DNA of 64,000 nucleotides, from the NCBI RefSeq assembly GCF_001286805.1, contig NZ_CXYV01000002.1, forward strand, positions 434,001 through 498,000. Direction: 5' to 3'. Each line of letters starts with the position of its first letter. Positions within the stretch are counted from its first letter, which is position 1. Positions 1-8,128 of this stretch are shown piece after piece. The DNA comes from Kallipyga gabonensis (GTDB lineage: Bacteria > Bacillota > Clostridia > Tissierellales > Peptoniphilaceae). A model generated the notes under the pieces. That model did no database searches and had not been told where the DNA came from. It worked only from the letters and a program-made list of their open reading frames with translations. The position numbers were made by a program, and so were the translations under genes.

Positions 1-16
1 CCTAAAAATGAAGAAA

Positions 17-38
17 GGCACCTGACGCATCAGATGCC
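17..38 (-). terminator. Hairpin downstream of the tail chaperone genes
   Basis: Read on the minus strand, two arms that pair over nine positions with one mismatch flank a short loop just after the stop codon at 39, followed by a T-rich stretch. It could be a weak terminator or an RNA-stabilising hairpin between the tail chaperone and the tape-measure gene expected next; that gene lies outside the window. Confidence 0.4.
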
Positions 39-203
39 TTAGAACCTGTCGTAGTCTTCCTGCGTAGCGACTCTCTTGTAAGTCGCCGAGTCGTTTGCTT
101 TCTCCGTCCACATGTCCAATAGCAGCCCTATGGAGATAAGATCCATGTCCCGTATGGGCACGCCGATCTCGCAGGCGCGAAGCAAAAGAAGCGGCGTGGT
201 CAT
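39..203 (-). CDS. Tail assembly chaperone, frameshift-encoded T-like extension
   Basis: This 54-codon frame begins at an ATG that overlaps the TGA of the upstream chaperone gene and ends at 39. It is open upstream through the slippery A-run at 227-233, so a -1 shift there would give a fusion of about 178 residues. The pair matches the lambda gpG/gpGT arrangement, in which a fixed share of ribosomes makes the longer protein that helps load tail tube subunits on the tape measure. Position after the tail tube gene supports this. The segment is probably made mainly as a fusion rather than from its own ATG. Confidence 0.65.
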   Translation of the reverse strand: MTTPLLLLRACEIGVPIRDMDLISIGLLLDMWTEKANDSATYKRVATQEDYDRF

Positions 204-574
204 TTCCCGTTCGCTTCGCGCTTGCCTTTTTTTGGCGTGACCTCGGTTTTGATGTTTTCTCCCCAGAGAGCGAGAATTTCCGGCAGCACCTGATAGATGG
301 AAAACATCTCAAAGCCGTCCAGCCACTCCTCAATGGAAGACGGAACCGTGCTGTCTGCGTGAAGGGCCATGATATAGGCGACGTTTTCGAAGATCTCGAG
401 GTCTTCAATGGGAAAGCCGCCGTCCTCGTCCTTTTTGCCTTGATAGCTTTTCTCGAGCTTGGCTAAGTCCTTGAAGATATCCCGACCGAACTTGGCGCGA
501 TAAAGTCTCGGGATCGCGGCAGACGATCTGAACTTTACAAGCTTTCCGGAAACAGTGATGGTTTTCTCGATCAT
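200..574 (-). CDS. Phage tail assembly chaperone (gpG-like)
   Basis: The product has 124 residues and opens with MIEKTITVSGKLVKFRSSA, typical of tail assembly chaperones of siphoviruses with the phi13-type tail tube. It would act in the cytoplasm during tail assembly. The start codon overlaps the stop of the tail tube gene in a TAATG, which suggests coupled translation. The C-terminus, TPKKGKREANGK, covers the slippery site described separately. Length and gene order (tube, then chaperone, then frameshift partner) fit the family well. Confidence 0.75.
   Translation of the reverse strand: MIEKTITVSGKLVKFRSSAAIPRLYRAKFGRDIFKDLAKLEKSYQGKKDEDGGFPIEDLEIFENVAYIMALHADSTVPSSIEEWLDGFEMFSIYQVLPEILALWGENIKTEVTPKKGKREANGK
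227..233 (-). promoter_or_regulatory. Slippery heptamer for -1 ribosomal frameshifting
   Basis: Seven consecutive A on the minus strand sit in the register A AAA AAA of the chaperone frame, eight codons before its stop. Re-pairing one base back gives AGG CAA GCG and enters the downstream frame without a stop. This is the classical slippery pattern of tail chaperone genes. I did not identify a clear downstream stimulatory structure. Confidence 0.6.
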
Positions 575-1176
575 TACTTGCCTCCCGTGCTCTCAGCACT
601 CATAGTCGGCACGTAGACCGCCTTGTACCAGTTGGTATAGGTGGCAGAGTCGGTCGCATCTCCGGTCTTGGCTTTCACAAGACCGTCGGCTCTCGGATCT
701 GCCGTCATGGAAAGCGTCTCAGTACCAGGCTCTATCGTGTCTTCCTTCGTTTCCGACTCAATCGAAGGGCGAGATGCCGTGCAGTTATATAAGGCATGTC
801 GAATTGCCTTGACGTCGCCGTCAAACTCGAAAAGCAAAGCGAACTTTACTGACTCTGCGGTATTGGAGTTTTCGACCAGCACGCCTTTGAAATCGAGCGT
901 CTCCTGCAGGATCTCGGTGCGAAACCACTCCGGGATGAGCGCGATCTCAAGGTCACCGGAGTAACCGTTGTTCGTGACGGTACGGAAGTAGACGATGCCG
1001 TCTGCATAGAACGGTGAGGATTCACCTTCTGCATCGAGTGACAGAGACACCGCTCCGGGGATTGCCTTCGGGGTTTCGTAGGTAAAGGTCGAAACACCGT
1101 CTTTGATGGTTTCTTCCATCTTGGCGGCATAGACGTTTTTAATGTTGTATTTGACTTTGTTGTTTTTATTTGCCAT
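574..1176 (-). CDS. Phage major tail tube protein (phi13 family)
   Basis: The product has 200 residues. The N-terminus, with KVKYNIKNVYAAKM, and the central AIPGAVSLSLDAEGESSPFYADG segment cut at similar points in relatives are typical of phi13-type major tail proteins, which polymerise as hexameric rings into the tail tube. The gene sits between the tail terminator-like gene and the chaperone. A good ribosome site (GAAAGGATG) lies before the ATG and partly inside the end of the preceding gene. The C-terminal region is rich in Thr, Ala and Gly, as in other tube proteins. Confidence 0.85.
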   Translation of the reverse strand: MANKNNKVKYNIKNVYAAKMEETIKDGVSTFTYETPKAIPGAVSLSLDAEGESSPFYADGIVYFRTVTNNGYSGDLEIALIPEWFRTEILQETLDFKGVLVENSNTAESVKFALLFEFDGDVKAIRHALYNCTASRPSIESETKEDTIEPGTETLSMTADPRADGLVKAKTGDATDSATYTNWYKAVYVPTMSAESTGGK

Positions 1177-1182
1177 GTTTCA

Positions 1183-1500
1183 TCATCCTTTCAGCTCAAA
1201 TGAATAGGAAACCTCGTAGAGGTCTTCTGCGTTGATATAGACTTCGGCCTTGTCGAAAAACTGATCGTGGCGGATAAGAAGGTCTTCGATTCTTTTTTCG
1301 AGCGCACGGTCTTTTTTGTCGGTGTAAAGCTCCAGATAAAATCGGTTCACGGGAAAATACACCTGACCGTCTGCCGCAAAGTTATGCGACTCCGCTGTTA
1401 CGTAGCAGATAAAGGGCGGATCAGGTGCCTGGCCTTCTTCAAAATGGTCGTAAGCAAAGGGAAGCGCGACCTCTTTCAATATTTCTATGATTTCATCCAT
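1183..1500 (-). CDS. Head-tail joining or tail terminator-like protein
   Basis: The product has 105 residues, starting MDEIIEILKEVALPFAYDHF. I assign it from position: between the gp10-like gene and the tail tube gene, where siphoviruses encode the tail terminator. It contains PPFICYVTAESHNFAADG and an acidic C-terminus with SYSFELKG, in line with small mixed alpha-beta terminator proteins. Its start overlaps the end of the gp10-like gene by 8 bases. The function is inferred from order, not from a diagnostic motif. Confidence 0.6.
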   Translation of the reverse strand: MDEIIEILKEVALPFAYDHFEEGQAPDPPFICYVTAESHNFAADGQVYFPVNRFYLELYTDKKDRALEKRIEDLLIRHDQFFDKAEVYINAEDLYEVSYSFELKG

Positions 1501-1876
1501 CTTTGATCATCCTTTCAATCTCTTTCATAAGCTGCTCTTCACCGATTGTCTCGGCTGGCGCGATATGAGGAATTGCCCTCGTCCTGCCGCCGTTCCGTTT
1601 GGCGTGGCCGTGTTCCAAGAGGTGTGCCAGCTGGTAGCGGTTACGAGAGTAGACCGTCACCTGCAGGGCATGGGAGGACTCGGAGGTTTTCTTTTGCGTC
1701 CAGCTTTTTTGATAGTCGCCGTGCTTCTTTGGCGCATGCGCCTTGATTTCATTTTTGGTGGTCGTTGCCGCTTTGGTGACGGCTTGCTTCATGCCTTCCG
1801 TTGTTGTTTTGGCATAGGCGTTGAGTTCCTCCATCACGGCATCGGCAAGGCCGGAGATTTTGATTTTTCGGCTCAT
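1493..1876 (-). CDS. HK97 gp10-family morphogenesis protein
   Basis: The product has 127 residues. The start MSRKIKISGLADAVMEELNA, the basic central part and HAKRNGGRTRAIPHIAPA close to the C-terminus are hallmarks of HK97 gp10-like head-tail proteins, which help close the connector and join the tail. Its ATG overlaps the TGA of the head closure gene. The order of connector, closure, gp10 and terminator genes here is the standard one. Confidence 0.8.
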   Translation of the reverse strand: MSRKIKISGLADAVMEELNAYAKTTTEGMKQAVTKAATTTKNEIKAHAPKKHGDYQKSWTQKKTSESSHALQVTVYSRNRYQLAHLLEHGHAKRNGGRTRAIPHIAPAETIGEEQLMKEIERMIKDG

Positions 1877-2208
1877 CAGGTTCTCTCCTTTACGCAGAAA
1901 AACTTGATCGCCCGCTTCCTGAAAGATAGGTGGTCAATTTTTTCGATGTCGTAGGCGCAGCCCTGAAAGACGATGCGAAAGTCTGTCGTGTTCATCGCTG
2001 CCGCTTTCGTACACCACCTGACCGTCACCGCCATGTCCGCCTTATCCACTTCAGAAGCTGCGATAAAGATCTCACGTCCGCCTTCTCCTGAGATGGTGGC
2101 GGCACAGGTGTAGTCGTCTTTCCACGTTTCGATTTGGTTTCCGATGGCATCACTTTCCACGGTTCTTTTTTGGAAGGTGACGGTGACATTGAGCAAAGCG
2201 ATATCCAT
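1876..2208 (-). CDS. Phage head closure protein (SPP1 gp16-like)
   Basis: The product has 110 residues. The pattern TVTFQKRTVESDAIGNQIET, then W..DY and a late DFRIVFQGCAYDIEKIDHL, is that of head-tail adaptors of the SPP1 gp16 family, small beta-barrel rings that plug the head exit channel. It lies two bases after the connector gene and overlaps the next gene by one base, so translation is probably coupled. Confidence 0.8.
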   Translation of the reverse strand: MDIALLNVTVTFQKRTVESDAIGNQIETWKDDYTCAATISGEGGREIFIAASEVDKADMAVTVRWCTKAAAMNTTDFRIVFQGCAYDIEKIDHLSFRKRAIKFFCVKERT

Positions 2209-2209
2209 A

Positions 2210-2473
2210 TCAGAAGCTCACCTGCCTTTCTCCGAAAAGAAGAGCGCGAAGCGTCAAGGTGAGCGCATGGTGATCGGCTTCTTCTCGGTGTTCGTAGAGA
2301 TAGGCCACCGTAAAAAGCACGGCAATGCGCCCGTTTTCAAAAGAAGAGAGGTCTTCGGTGCGTGCCACGTTTTTGACCAGCTCGGTGGCAGAGGGTATGA
2401 GCGACTCGATGAGTGCGTCATCGTCGTTAAAATCCACGCGGAGATAGTTTTTCACGTCTTCAAGGCTCAGCAT
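2210..2473 (-). CDS. Head-tail connector protein (gp6-like)
   Basis: The product has 87 residues: MLSLEDVKNYLRVDFNDDD followed by a helical body with LIPSATELVKN. This is the typical start of gp6-like DNA packaging and connector proteins that form the ring under the portal. Cleanly spaced Shine-Dalgarno (AGGAGG) upstream of the ATG. It is the first gene after the hairpin that follows the capsid gene. Confidence 0.8.
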   Translation of the reverse strand: MLSLEDVKNYLRVDFNDDDALIESLIPSATELVKNVARTEDLSSFENGRIAVLFTVAYLYEHREEADHHALTLTLRALLFGERQVSF

Positions 2474-2495
2474 GCTTCCTCCTTTCCTGTAAGGG

Positions 2496-2530
2496 AAAGG
2501 CGGCTCCCTCGTATAAAGAGAGCCGCCTTA
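2496..2530 (-). terminator. Strong hairpin after the capsid gene
   Basis: On the minus strand the arms AAGGCGGCTC and GAGCCGCCTT are fully complementary and are followed by TTT. It sits between the capsid stop at 2549 and the connector start at 2473. Such hairpins often lower expression of connector and tail genes relative to the very abundant capsid protein. Confidence 0.6.
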
Positions 2531-2548
2531 TGGCTAAGACGTTTATTT

Positions 2549-3739
2549 TTACGCACCGGCTTTGAGAATCTGCACGGCCTCGGGCAAGATCAGTTTTCCG
2601 TCCACACGTTCTTTGGCAACGTAGCCCACCATGCCGTTTCCGGCAAAAAGCTCTCGAAGTTCCTGAAAGCTTCTGGTTCCGCGGTCTCCGATGTTGTAAT
2701 AGGAAAAATCTCCGAAAGCCACGCCTGCTTTTCCCGTCTCCAAAACAGGGCAGAAGGCAGAGGTCTTAACCGGATAGCCGCAAAGACGGTCCGGTTCTCC
2801 CGCCTGATAGCTTGGCTGCCAGATGTAGGCCTGATTGTTATCCTTGAGCTTTCGAAGGGCGGCAAGTGTCGCATCGTTTAAGATAAACGCGGCGTTTTTG
2901 CGGTATGGGCGCTTCAAAGAGTAGATGAGCGTCAGGATATCGTCGGTTTTAAGCGCCGTGCCTGTTAGTGTGACGGAGACCTCTCCTCCGCCGGTTGCGG
3001 CAAAGATGCCGAGCGGCTTGTTTTTGCCGTCACCGTTTAAGAAGGCATCTTCTTCCGCATTGCCGAGCGCTTTGCCGAACTGATCGATGATGTAGCTTTC
3101 CAAATTGAAGGCATTGTCGTAGAGCAGCTCTTCAGTGACTTTAATCGCTACATGAAGCTTATGGGCATCGAGCACCACCTGATCAAATGTCGCCTCGCCG
3201 AAACTTAAGGCCTGACCTTCCTCGATCCATGCCGCGGCAGGCTTAGTAGCCGCGATATTGATTTTGTGTTCGCCGGACGTGGTGATGGTCGTGGCGAGGC
3301 TTCGGAAGATATTCTCTTCGGTCAGCTTGTCAATGAGGCGGCTGTCCCATTCTTCAGGTACCAGATAGCCGCCATTTTCGTCTTTACCTTCTTCCAAGAT
3401 GTTCGAGATACGCTTAAAGCCGGTTCGCAGGGCAACGAGCATATCCTTGGCATAGGAAGAGGAGGCACGTCCGTGCTTTTCTTCCGTCTCTGTGGAAAGC
3501 ATGGCCGGTTTTGCCGTAAGCGGCGTACCGAGTGGCTTGCTCATCTTGTCTTCGATGTCCTTTTGACGGCACATGCGCTCAATTTCTGTGCTATAGGCTG
3601 CGATCTCGGCTTCCATCTTGTCGTAAGCCGCTCCGTCTTCAGCGCTAAGCAGTCCGTCTTTGTCTCGATGGGATTCCAGAAAAGCCTTTGCGGCCTCCCA
3701 GGTCTTGGCACGTTTGTTCAAAAGTTCAGTAATCGTCAT
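2549..3739 (-). CDS. Major capsid protein (HK97 family)
   Basis: The product has 396 residues. Residues 1 to about 100 are a charged, helical scaffold-like delta domain (LLNKRAKTWEAAKAFLESH). The rest shows HK97-fold features: GGYLVPEEW, the segment TKPAAAWIEEGQAL, and late GDFSYYNIGDRG and RVDGKLILPEAVQ. The delta domain is expected to be removed by the protease encoded just upstream. Length is typical. No sign of damage. Confidence 0.92.
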   Translation of the reverse strand: MTITELLNKRAKTWEAAKAFLESHRDKDGLLSAEDGAAYDKMEAEIAAYSTEIERMCRQKDIEDKMSKPLGTPLTAKPAMLSTETEEKHGRASSSYAKDMLVALRTGFKRISNILEEGKDENGGYLVPEEWDSRLIDKLTEENIFRSLATTITTSGEHKINIAATKPAAAWIEEGQALSFGEATFDQVVLDAHKLHVAIKVTEELLYDNAFNLESYIIDQFGKALGNAEEDAFLNGDGKNKPLGIFAATGGGEVSVTLTGTALKTDDILTLIYSLKRPYRKNAAFILNDATLAALRKLKDNNQAYIWQPSYQAGEPDRLCGYPVKTSAFCPVLETGKAGVAFGDFSYYNIGDRGTRSFQELRELFAGNGMVGYVAKERVDGKLILPEAVQILKAGA

Positions 3740-3753
3740 GGTAGGTTTCCTCC

Positions 3754-4581
3754 TTAAATAAAGTGTTTGATAAGATCAAGGCGTGTTTCCAAGTCCTTGA
3801 CTTTGTAGCTGTGGGTAATCGGTTCTGCCGTTTGGGCAGGCGTTTTTGCCTCACAGGCCGCCGCATAGTCACAGAGCTTTTTGTTGATGGCGGCTGCGAC
3901 CTTGCGGCGTGAAAAGAGCATCGGTGTCTCCGTGAGGCTTTCAGATTCTTTTCCGTTTAGCACGGCACTTTCACCATTTGTAGGATCTTCGTTCTCGCCT
4001 TGCGGATAGAGATCCTGCCTTGATGTGATGCGGTCGGCAAAGTGCAGCTCTACTGCCTTTTCCGCGTTCATCCAGGTCTCTTCATCCATGAGTGAAGCGA
4101 GCTTTGCATGAGAAAGACCGCTTTTTTGCTTGTAGGCACCGATGATGGATTCTTTGACCTCGGATAACATCCCGATGGCACGCTGCATATCCTGTGTATC
4201 TCCGATGGCCACGGTGGATGGGTTATGGATCATGAGCATGGAAACAGGACTCATGAGAATCTCATCTCCCGCCATCGCAATGACTGATGCGGCGGATGCC
4301 GCAAGACCGTCAATATTGACCGTCACCTTGCCTTGATAGTTCAAAAGCAGGTTATAGATCTGAGCGGCCGCAAAGCAGTCGCCTCCCGGTGAGTTGATCC
4401 AGACGGTGATGTTGCCTGTGCCGTCATCAAGTTCGGATTTAAAAAGAGCCGGTGTGACTTCATCGTCAAACCAGCTCTCCTCGGCAATCACGCCGTCCAG
4501 GTATAAAGTTCGTGTTTCATTTTCGTTTGGATCGGGACTTTTGTTTTTCGTCCATCTCCAAAATTTCTTCTGTCGGTTCAT
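3754..4581 (-). CDS. ClpP-like prohead maturation protease
   Basis: I place the start at the ATG at 4581 because AGGAGG lies seven bases before it; a longer frame reaches 4626 but lacks a ribosome site. The 275-residue product has the ClpP fold signature: INSPGGDCFAAAQIYN, DGLAASAASVIAMAGDEI with the nucleophilic serine, and MLMIHNPSTVAIG with the histidine. It would cut the capsid delta domain during head maturation. The gene overlaps the 3' end of the portal gene by 65 bases. The C-terminal 80 residues are variable, as usual in phage ClpP-type proteases. Confidence 0.9.
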   Translation of the reverse strand: MNRQKKFWRWTKNKSPDPNENETRTLYLDGVIAEESWFDDEVTPALFKSELDDGTGNITVWINSPGGDCFAAAQIYNLLLNYQGKVTVNIDGLAASAASVIAMAGDEILMSPVSMLMIHNPSTVAIGDTQDMQRAIGMLSEVKESIIGAYKQKSGLSHAKLASLMDEETWMNAEKAVELHFADRITSRQDLYPQGENEDPTNGESAVLNGKESESLTETPMLFSRRKVAAAINKKLCDYAAACEAKTPAQTAEPITHSYKVKDLETRLDLIKHFI

Positions 4582-5827
4582 CGGTATCCTCCTTGTTTTT
4601 CGTATAAGCCGATCCCGCATCGGCAAGCTTCACGACATTGCCGTTTAAGACATGCAAATCGCCGCCATCTTCTTTTGAGAGCAGATCCATATCTTCTAAG
4701 CGCCTCACATCGTTGACCGAGAAGATGCCGTTTTGTATGCCGGTGGCATAACCTCGCATGCGGCTCTCATAATCGCCCCGCAAAATCCCGTCCACGTTAA
4801 AGCGAATGAGATAGTCTTTCTTTTGTTCGGGCAAAAGAAGCGAACGCTGCATGGACTCCTCAAAGCGCACGAGCCACGGACGCAGGGTGTAGGTCATAAA
4901 CTCCAAAGATTGGTGCTCGATATTGGAAAAGGTCGCATGTTCGAGATCTCCGATCATATGGGGCGGCACGCGGAAGATGCGGGCAATCTCATCGATTTGA
5001 AACTTCCGCGTCTCAAGAAACTGCGCGGCTTCCGGTGATATGGAAATCGGCGTGTAGGTCATGCCTTCTTCCAAAATGGCGACCTTGTTGGAGTTCTGCG
5101 ATCCGCCAAAGCCCTGCTCCCAAGACTGGCGGATCTTTTCCGGGTCTTTCACCACGCCGGGCATGGATAAGATGCCGGATGGGTTTGCGCCATTTTTAAA
5201 GAATGCCGCACCGTATTCTTCGGTGGCCATTGCCATGCCGAGAGCGTTTTTCGCCATCGCAATCGGGCTGTATCCTACAAGACCGTCAAAGCCGAGGCCC
5301 GGAATATGGAGTACCTCAGAAGGAGAAAGCCTTACCCGTCCGTTTTTAAGCGTTGGAGCATCGCTTTTACTGACCTGATATTCGTAGTAAAGAGTGCCAT
5401 TTGCATCCCGGTCAACCGTCATTTTGTTGGCCATGAGCGGGTATAAGGCGACAACTTCACCTTTGCCGTTTCGGATAATCTGTGCATAGGCGTTGCCCCA
5501 CAAGAGCAGATGGCACATGAGGGTTTCCCGGAAGATAAATGAGGTCATCTCCGGATTCGGCTCATCGTGCAGCAAAAAGTAAAGGGGGCTGTCCGTTGCT
5601 TTCTCTTTGCCGGCATTTCCTCTGAGGTGAAAGAGATGGAGCGGAAGACCGGCGACCGCCTCAGCTAAAACTCTTACACAGGCATAGACGGCAGTAATCT
5701 GCATGGCAGAGCGCTCCGTCACCGCTTTCCCCGATGTGGTGTGCCCAAAGTAAAAGCGAAAGGCAGAGCCGGCGGTTTGATCTTTCGGCTTATCTCTTGA
5801 ATGAAAAAGTGACTGTAAAAATCCCAT
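4517..5827 (-). CDS. Phage portal protein (HK97 type)
   Basis: The product has 436 residues from the ATG at 5827, chosen because GGAGA lies eight bases upstream; a TTG two codons earlier is too close to it. Diagnostic features are the N-terminal ERSAMQITAVYACVRVLAEA, LLLWGNAYAQI, EVLHIPG, and FQIDEIARIFRVPPHMIGD near residue 290. It forms the dodecameric ring at the capsid vertex through which DNA is packaged. It lies between the terminase and protease genes. Confidence 0.92.
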   Translation of the reverse strand: MGFLQSLFHSRDKPKDQTAGSAFRFYFGHTTSGKAVTERSAMQITAVYACVRVLAEAVAGLPLHLFHLRGNAGKEKATDSPLYFLLHDEPNPEMTSFIFRETLMCHLLLWGNAYAQIIRNGKGEVVALYPLMANKMTVDRDANGTLYYEYQVSKSDAPTLKNGRVRLSPSEVLHIPGLGFDGLVGYSPIAMAKNALGMAMATEEYGAAFFKNGANPSGILSMPGVVKDPEKIRQSWEQGFGGSQNSNKVAILEEGMTYTPISISPEAAQFLETRKFQIDEIARIFRVPPHMIGDLEHATFSNIEHQSLEFMTYTLRPWLVRFEESMQRSLLLPEQKKDYLIRFNVDGILRGDYESRMRGYATGIQNGIFSVNDVRRLEDMDLLSKEDGGDLHVLNGNVVKLADAGSAYTKNKEDTDEPTEEILEMDEKQKSRSKRK

Positions 5828-5841
5828 AGGCAAAATCTCCT

Positions 5842-7446
5842 TTACAAAAATAAAATGCCGCGGCTGTCATAGACCGACTCGCTCGTGTCACACCCCATGC
5901 GGATCGCTCGGTCAAGTGCCATTACAAGCGCAACGGCACCGTCGACTTTCTCGGTGGATTTGGCTTTATCAATTTTGATGTTTCCGGCAGGATCGGTTCG
6001 GATGAAGATGTTATCCATCATCCAGCGAAGCACGGGATGTCCAGCGTGTGCGATGCGATGGGAAAGCACGAGGTTCATCAGTTCCTTGGTGGGAGGCGAC
6101 ATCGAAGCAAAGCCCTGACCGAAAGGAACGACCGTAAAGCCGATGTTCTCTAAGTTCTGCACCATCTGAACGGCTCCCCAGCGGTCAAAAGCAATCTCCC
6201 GGATGTTGAAGCGCTCGCCTAAATTCTCGATGAATTTTTCGATAAAGCCGTAGTGGATGACGTTTCCTTCCGTAGTCTGCATGGTCCCTTCTTTAATCCA
6301 GATGTCATAGGGCACATGGTCACGGCGCACTCTTAATTCCGCATTTTCTTCGGGAATCCAAAAGTACGGAAGGATAGTGTATTTCTCGTCTTCATCACGG
6401 GGCGGAAAGACCAGTACAAAGGCGGTGATGTCGATGGTGGATGAGAGGTCAAGGCCTCCGTAGCAGATTCTGCCTTCGAGTGCCTTTTCATCCACGTCAA
6501 AGACGCAGGCGTCCCATTTGTCCATCGGCATCCAGCGGATCGACTGCTTTACCCACTGATTCAGGCGAAGCTGGCGGAAGAGGTTTTCCTCCGCAGGGTT
6601 TTCTTTAGCCTGCAGGAAGGCGGCTTTCACCTTATCCAGTCCCACCGTGATGCCAAGAGAGGGATTGGCTTTCTTCCAAACCTCAACATCCGACCAGTCA
6701 TCGCTTTCTTTAGCACCGTAGATCACCGGATAAAAGCTCGGATCATGCTTTTTGCCGCGCAGGATATCCAGCGCCTTTTGATGCTGTTCATAGCAGATGG
6801 AGTGGGTATCGGTTCCTGCCGTGGTAATCAGAAAGTAGAGCGGCTGCATGCGGGCATCGCCCGAGCCTTTGGTCATGACATCAAAAAGCCTTCTGTCCGG
6901 AGCGGCGTGAAGCTCGTCGTAGACCACGCCGTGAATGTTTAAGCCGTGCTTGGTATAGGCCTCAGAGGAGAGTACCTGATAGAAGCTGTTGGTCGGCTTA
7001 TAGATGAGCCGCTTTTGTGAGGCTAAAATCTTCACGCGCTTGGCAAGAGCCGGCGACATCTTCACCATATCTTCTGCCACGTTAAAAACAATCGATGCCT
7101 GCTGACGGTCGGAGGCGCATCCGTAAACTTCGGCTCGTTGTTCACCGTCCCCGCAGCATAAAAGAAGTGCTACAGCTGCAGCAAGCTCGGATTTTCCCAT
7201 CTTTTTGGGGATTTCGATGTAAGCGGTGTTGAACTGGCGGTAGCCGTTTTCCTTCACGATGCCGAAGAGATCCCTTATGATGCGTTCCTGCCAGTCGATT
7301 AGCTCAAATGGCTTTCCCGCCCAGGTCCCTTTGGTGTGCGAGAGGCACTCGATAAAGGAGACGGCATAGTCGGCTTTTCTCCTGTCATAGTGAGAAGTCT
7401 CTGCCATGAACTTTGTCGGTTTGTAGTTTTTGAGTCTCTTCATCAT
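5842..7446 (-). CDS. terL: Terminase large subunit
   Basis: The product has 534 residues from the ATG at 7446; the frame stays open to a TTG at 7536, but relatives that I recall begin close to KRLKNYKPTKFMAETSHYD. The ATPase part has Walker A PKKMGKSE and Walker B VVYDELHAAP. The RNase H-like nuclease part starts at CYGGLDLSSTIDITAF and contains FDRWGAVQMVQNLE and a late KSTEKVDGAVALVMALD. It cuts concatemeric DNA and drives packaging through the portal. No strong ribosome site is visible, so translation may be coupled to the 55-codon frame overlapping its start. Confidence 0.93.
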   Translation of the reverse strand: MMKRLKNYKPTKFMAETSHYDRRKADYAVSFIECLSHTKGTWAGKPFELIDWQERIIRDLFGIVKENGYRQFNTAYIEIPKKMGKSELAAAVALLLCCGDGEQRAEVYGCASDRQQASIVFNVAEDMVKMSPALAKRVKILASQKRLIYKPTNSFYQVLSSEAYTKHGLNIHGVVYDELHAAPDRRLFDVMTKGSGDARMQPLYFLITTAGTDTHSICYEQHQKALDILRGKKHDPSFYPVIYGAKESDDWSDVEVWKKANPSLGITVGLDKVKAAFLQAKENPAEENLFRQLRLNQWVKQSIRWMPMDKWDACVFDVDEKALEGRICYGGLDLSSTIDITAFVLVFPPRDEDEKYTILPYFWIPEENAELRVRRDHVPYDIWIKEGTMQTTEGNVIHYGFIEKFIENLGERFNIREIAFDRWGAVQMVQNLENIGFTVVPFGQGFASMSPPTKELMNLVLSHRIAHAGHPVLRWMMDNIFIRTDPAGNIKIDKAKSTEKVDGAVALVMALDRAIRMGCDTSESVYDSRGILFL

Positions 7447-7552
7447 TTTCCGCTTCGCTTTCTTCATCAATCTCGACGGGGCAAAGGCATCTTTCATCTG
7501 CAACCATTGCGTCATACGGCAGTTCATTTCGGTCAATCAGAAACTTTTTCAT
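7385..7552 (-). CDS. Small acidic protein overlapping the terL start
   Basis: This 55-codon frame has an excellent ribosome site (AAAGGAG, then ATG at 7552) and overlaps the 5' end of terL in another frame. The product starts MKKFLIDRNELPYDAMVADE and is acidic in the middle (EIDEESEAENDEE). I recognise no domain. It is probably translated to couple or tune terL translation, or encodes a small phage protein. The strong ribosome site is the main evidence. Confidence 0.5.
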   Translation of the reverse strand: MKKFLIDRNELPYDAMVADERCLCPVEIDEESEAENDEETQKLQTDKVHGRDFSL

Positions 7553-7626
7553 TTCAGAAGTTCTCCTTTCCGCGGCATAAAAAAAGACCGCTCCCGCGAT
7601 CTCATCATCAATATATTTCTACGAGC

Positions 7627-7649
7627 AAAAGAGCCTTGCCAGCTCTTTT
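7627..7649 (-). terminator. Hairpin before the terL module
   Basis: AAAAGAGC and GCTCTTTT pair perfectly around a seven-base loop, with T-rich minus-strand sequence after it. It lies 18 bases after the stop of the gene ending at 7667 and about 75 bases before the small frame leading into terL. It could be an inefficient terminator separating the accessory genes from the packaging module. Confidence 0.4.
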
Positions 7650-7666
7650 CTCGGGTAGGTTCGTTT

Positions 7667-7912
7667 TTAGTTATAGTTTTCAAGCAAAATGGCAAGCACT
7701 GTCTCGGCTTCCTTGCAGGTCGGCTCGATGTCCCAGCCTCTGTCGTAGTTTGCGGCATCTTGCCCGTTTATCCTGATTGTGAGCTTTGAAATTCTTCCTT
7801 CGTTGATGCCGTATTGGCTTGGCTCCTCAAAGTGTTTGACCCAGTAGCGGCAGGCGGTGTATTTCGTTTTGTCCTTGGCATCGGGAATGCCGATCGTTCC
7901 TTCGCTCCACAT
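7667..7912 (-). CDS. Small phage protein, DUF7678-like
   Basis: The 81-residue product starts MWSEGTIGIPDAKDKTKYTA and contains KHFEEPSQYGINEGRISKL and a C-terminus with ETVLAILLENYN. It resembles a family of small phage and integrative-element proteins (DUF7678, from memory) of unknown function. The ATG shares its A with the TAA of the preceding gene (TAATG); an ATG two codons earlier is also possible. It belongs to the string of small genes between the methylases and terL. Confidence 0.7.
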   Translation of the reverse strand: MWSEGTIGIPDAKDKTKYTACRYWVKHFEEPSQYGINEGRISKLTIRINGQDAANYDRGWDIEPTCKEAETVLAILLENYN

Positions 7913-8091
7913 TAGCATACCGCCTTTCCTGCCGCGTAGGCTTCTTCCAGCATGGCTTTGAGTCCCCAGACCGAAACTTCGATGAAGTCGTCGCCGTCGT
8001 TATGCCTGGTTTCAAGGTCGCCTCGATCTTCGATTTCCCAGTTGTTTTTCTTTGCGATCTCCAGTAGTGTTTTTTCAATCTTCTTTGTCAT
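7912..8091 (-). CDS. Small phage protein, DUF6900-like
   Basis: The 59-residue product reads MTKKIEKTLLEIAKKNNWEI, then ETRHNDGDDFIEVSVWGLK and a C-terminal EEAYAAGKA helix. It matches my memory of the DUF6900 family, common beside DUF4314 and DUF5049 genes in Firmicutes phages; function unknown. The ATG at 8091 follows AAAGGAGGAAAAAGCC. The overlapping frame at 7827-8078 looks like a shadow. A repeated promoter-like element lies 38 bases upstream. Confidence 0.75.
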   Translation of the reverse strand: MTKKIEKTLLEIAKKNNWEIEDRGDLETRHNDGDDFIEVSVWGLKAMLEEAYAAGKAVC

Positions 8092-8128
8092 GGCTTTTTC
8101 CTCCTTTTGCCTGCCTGTGTTCCTTTGG

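Noticed and set aside
7827-8078. Minus-strand 83-codon frame
   Set aside because: It overlaps the better-supported DUF6900-like gene, has a poor start and an unlikely composition.
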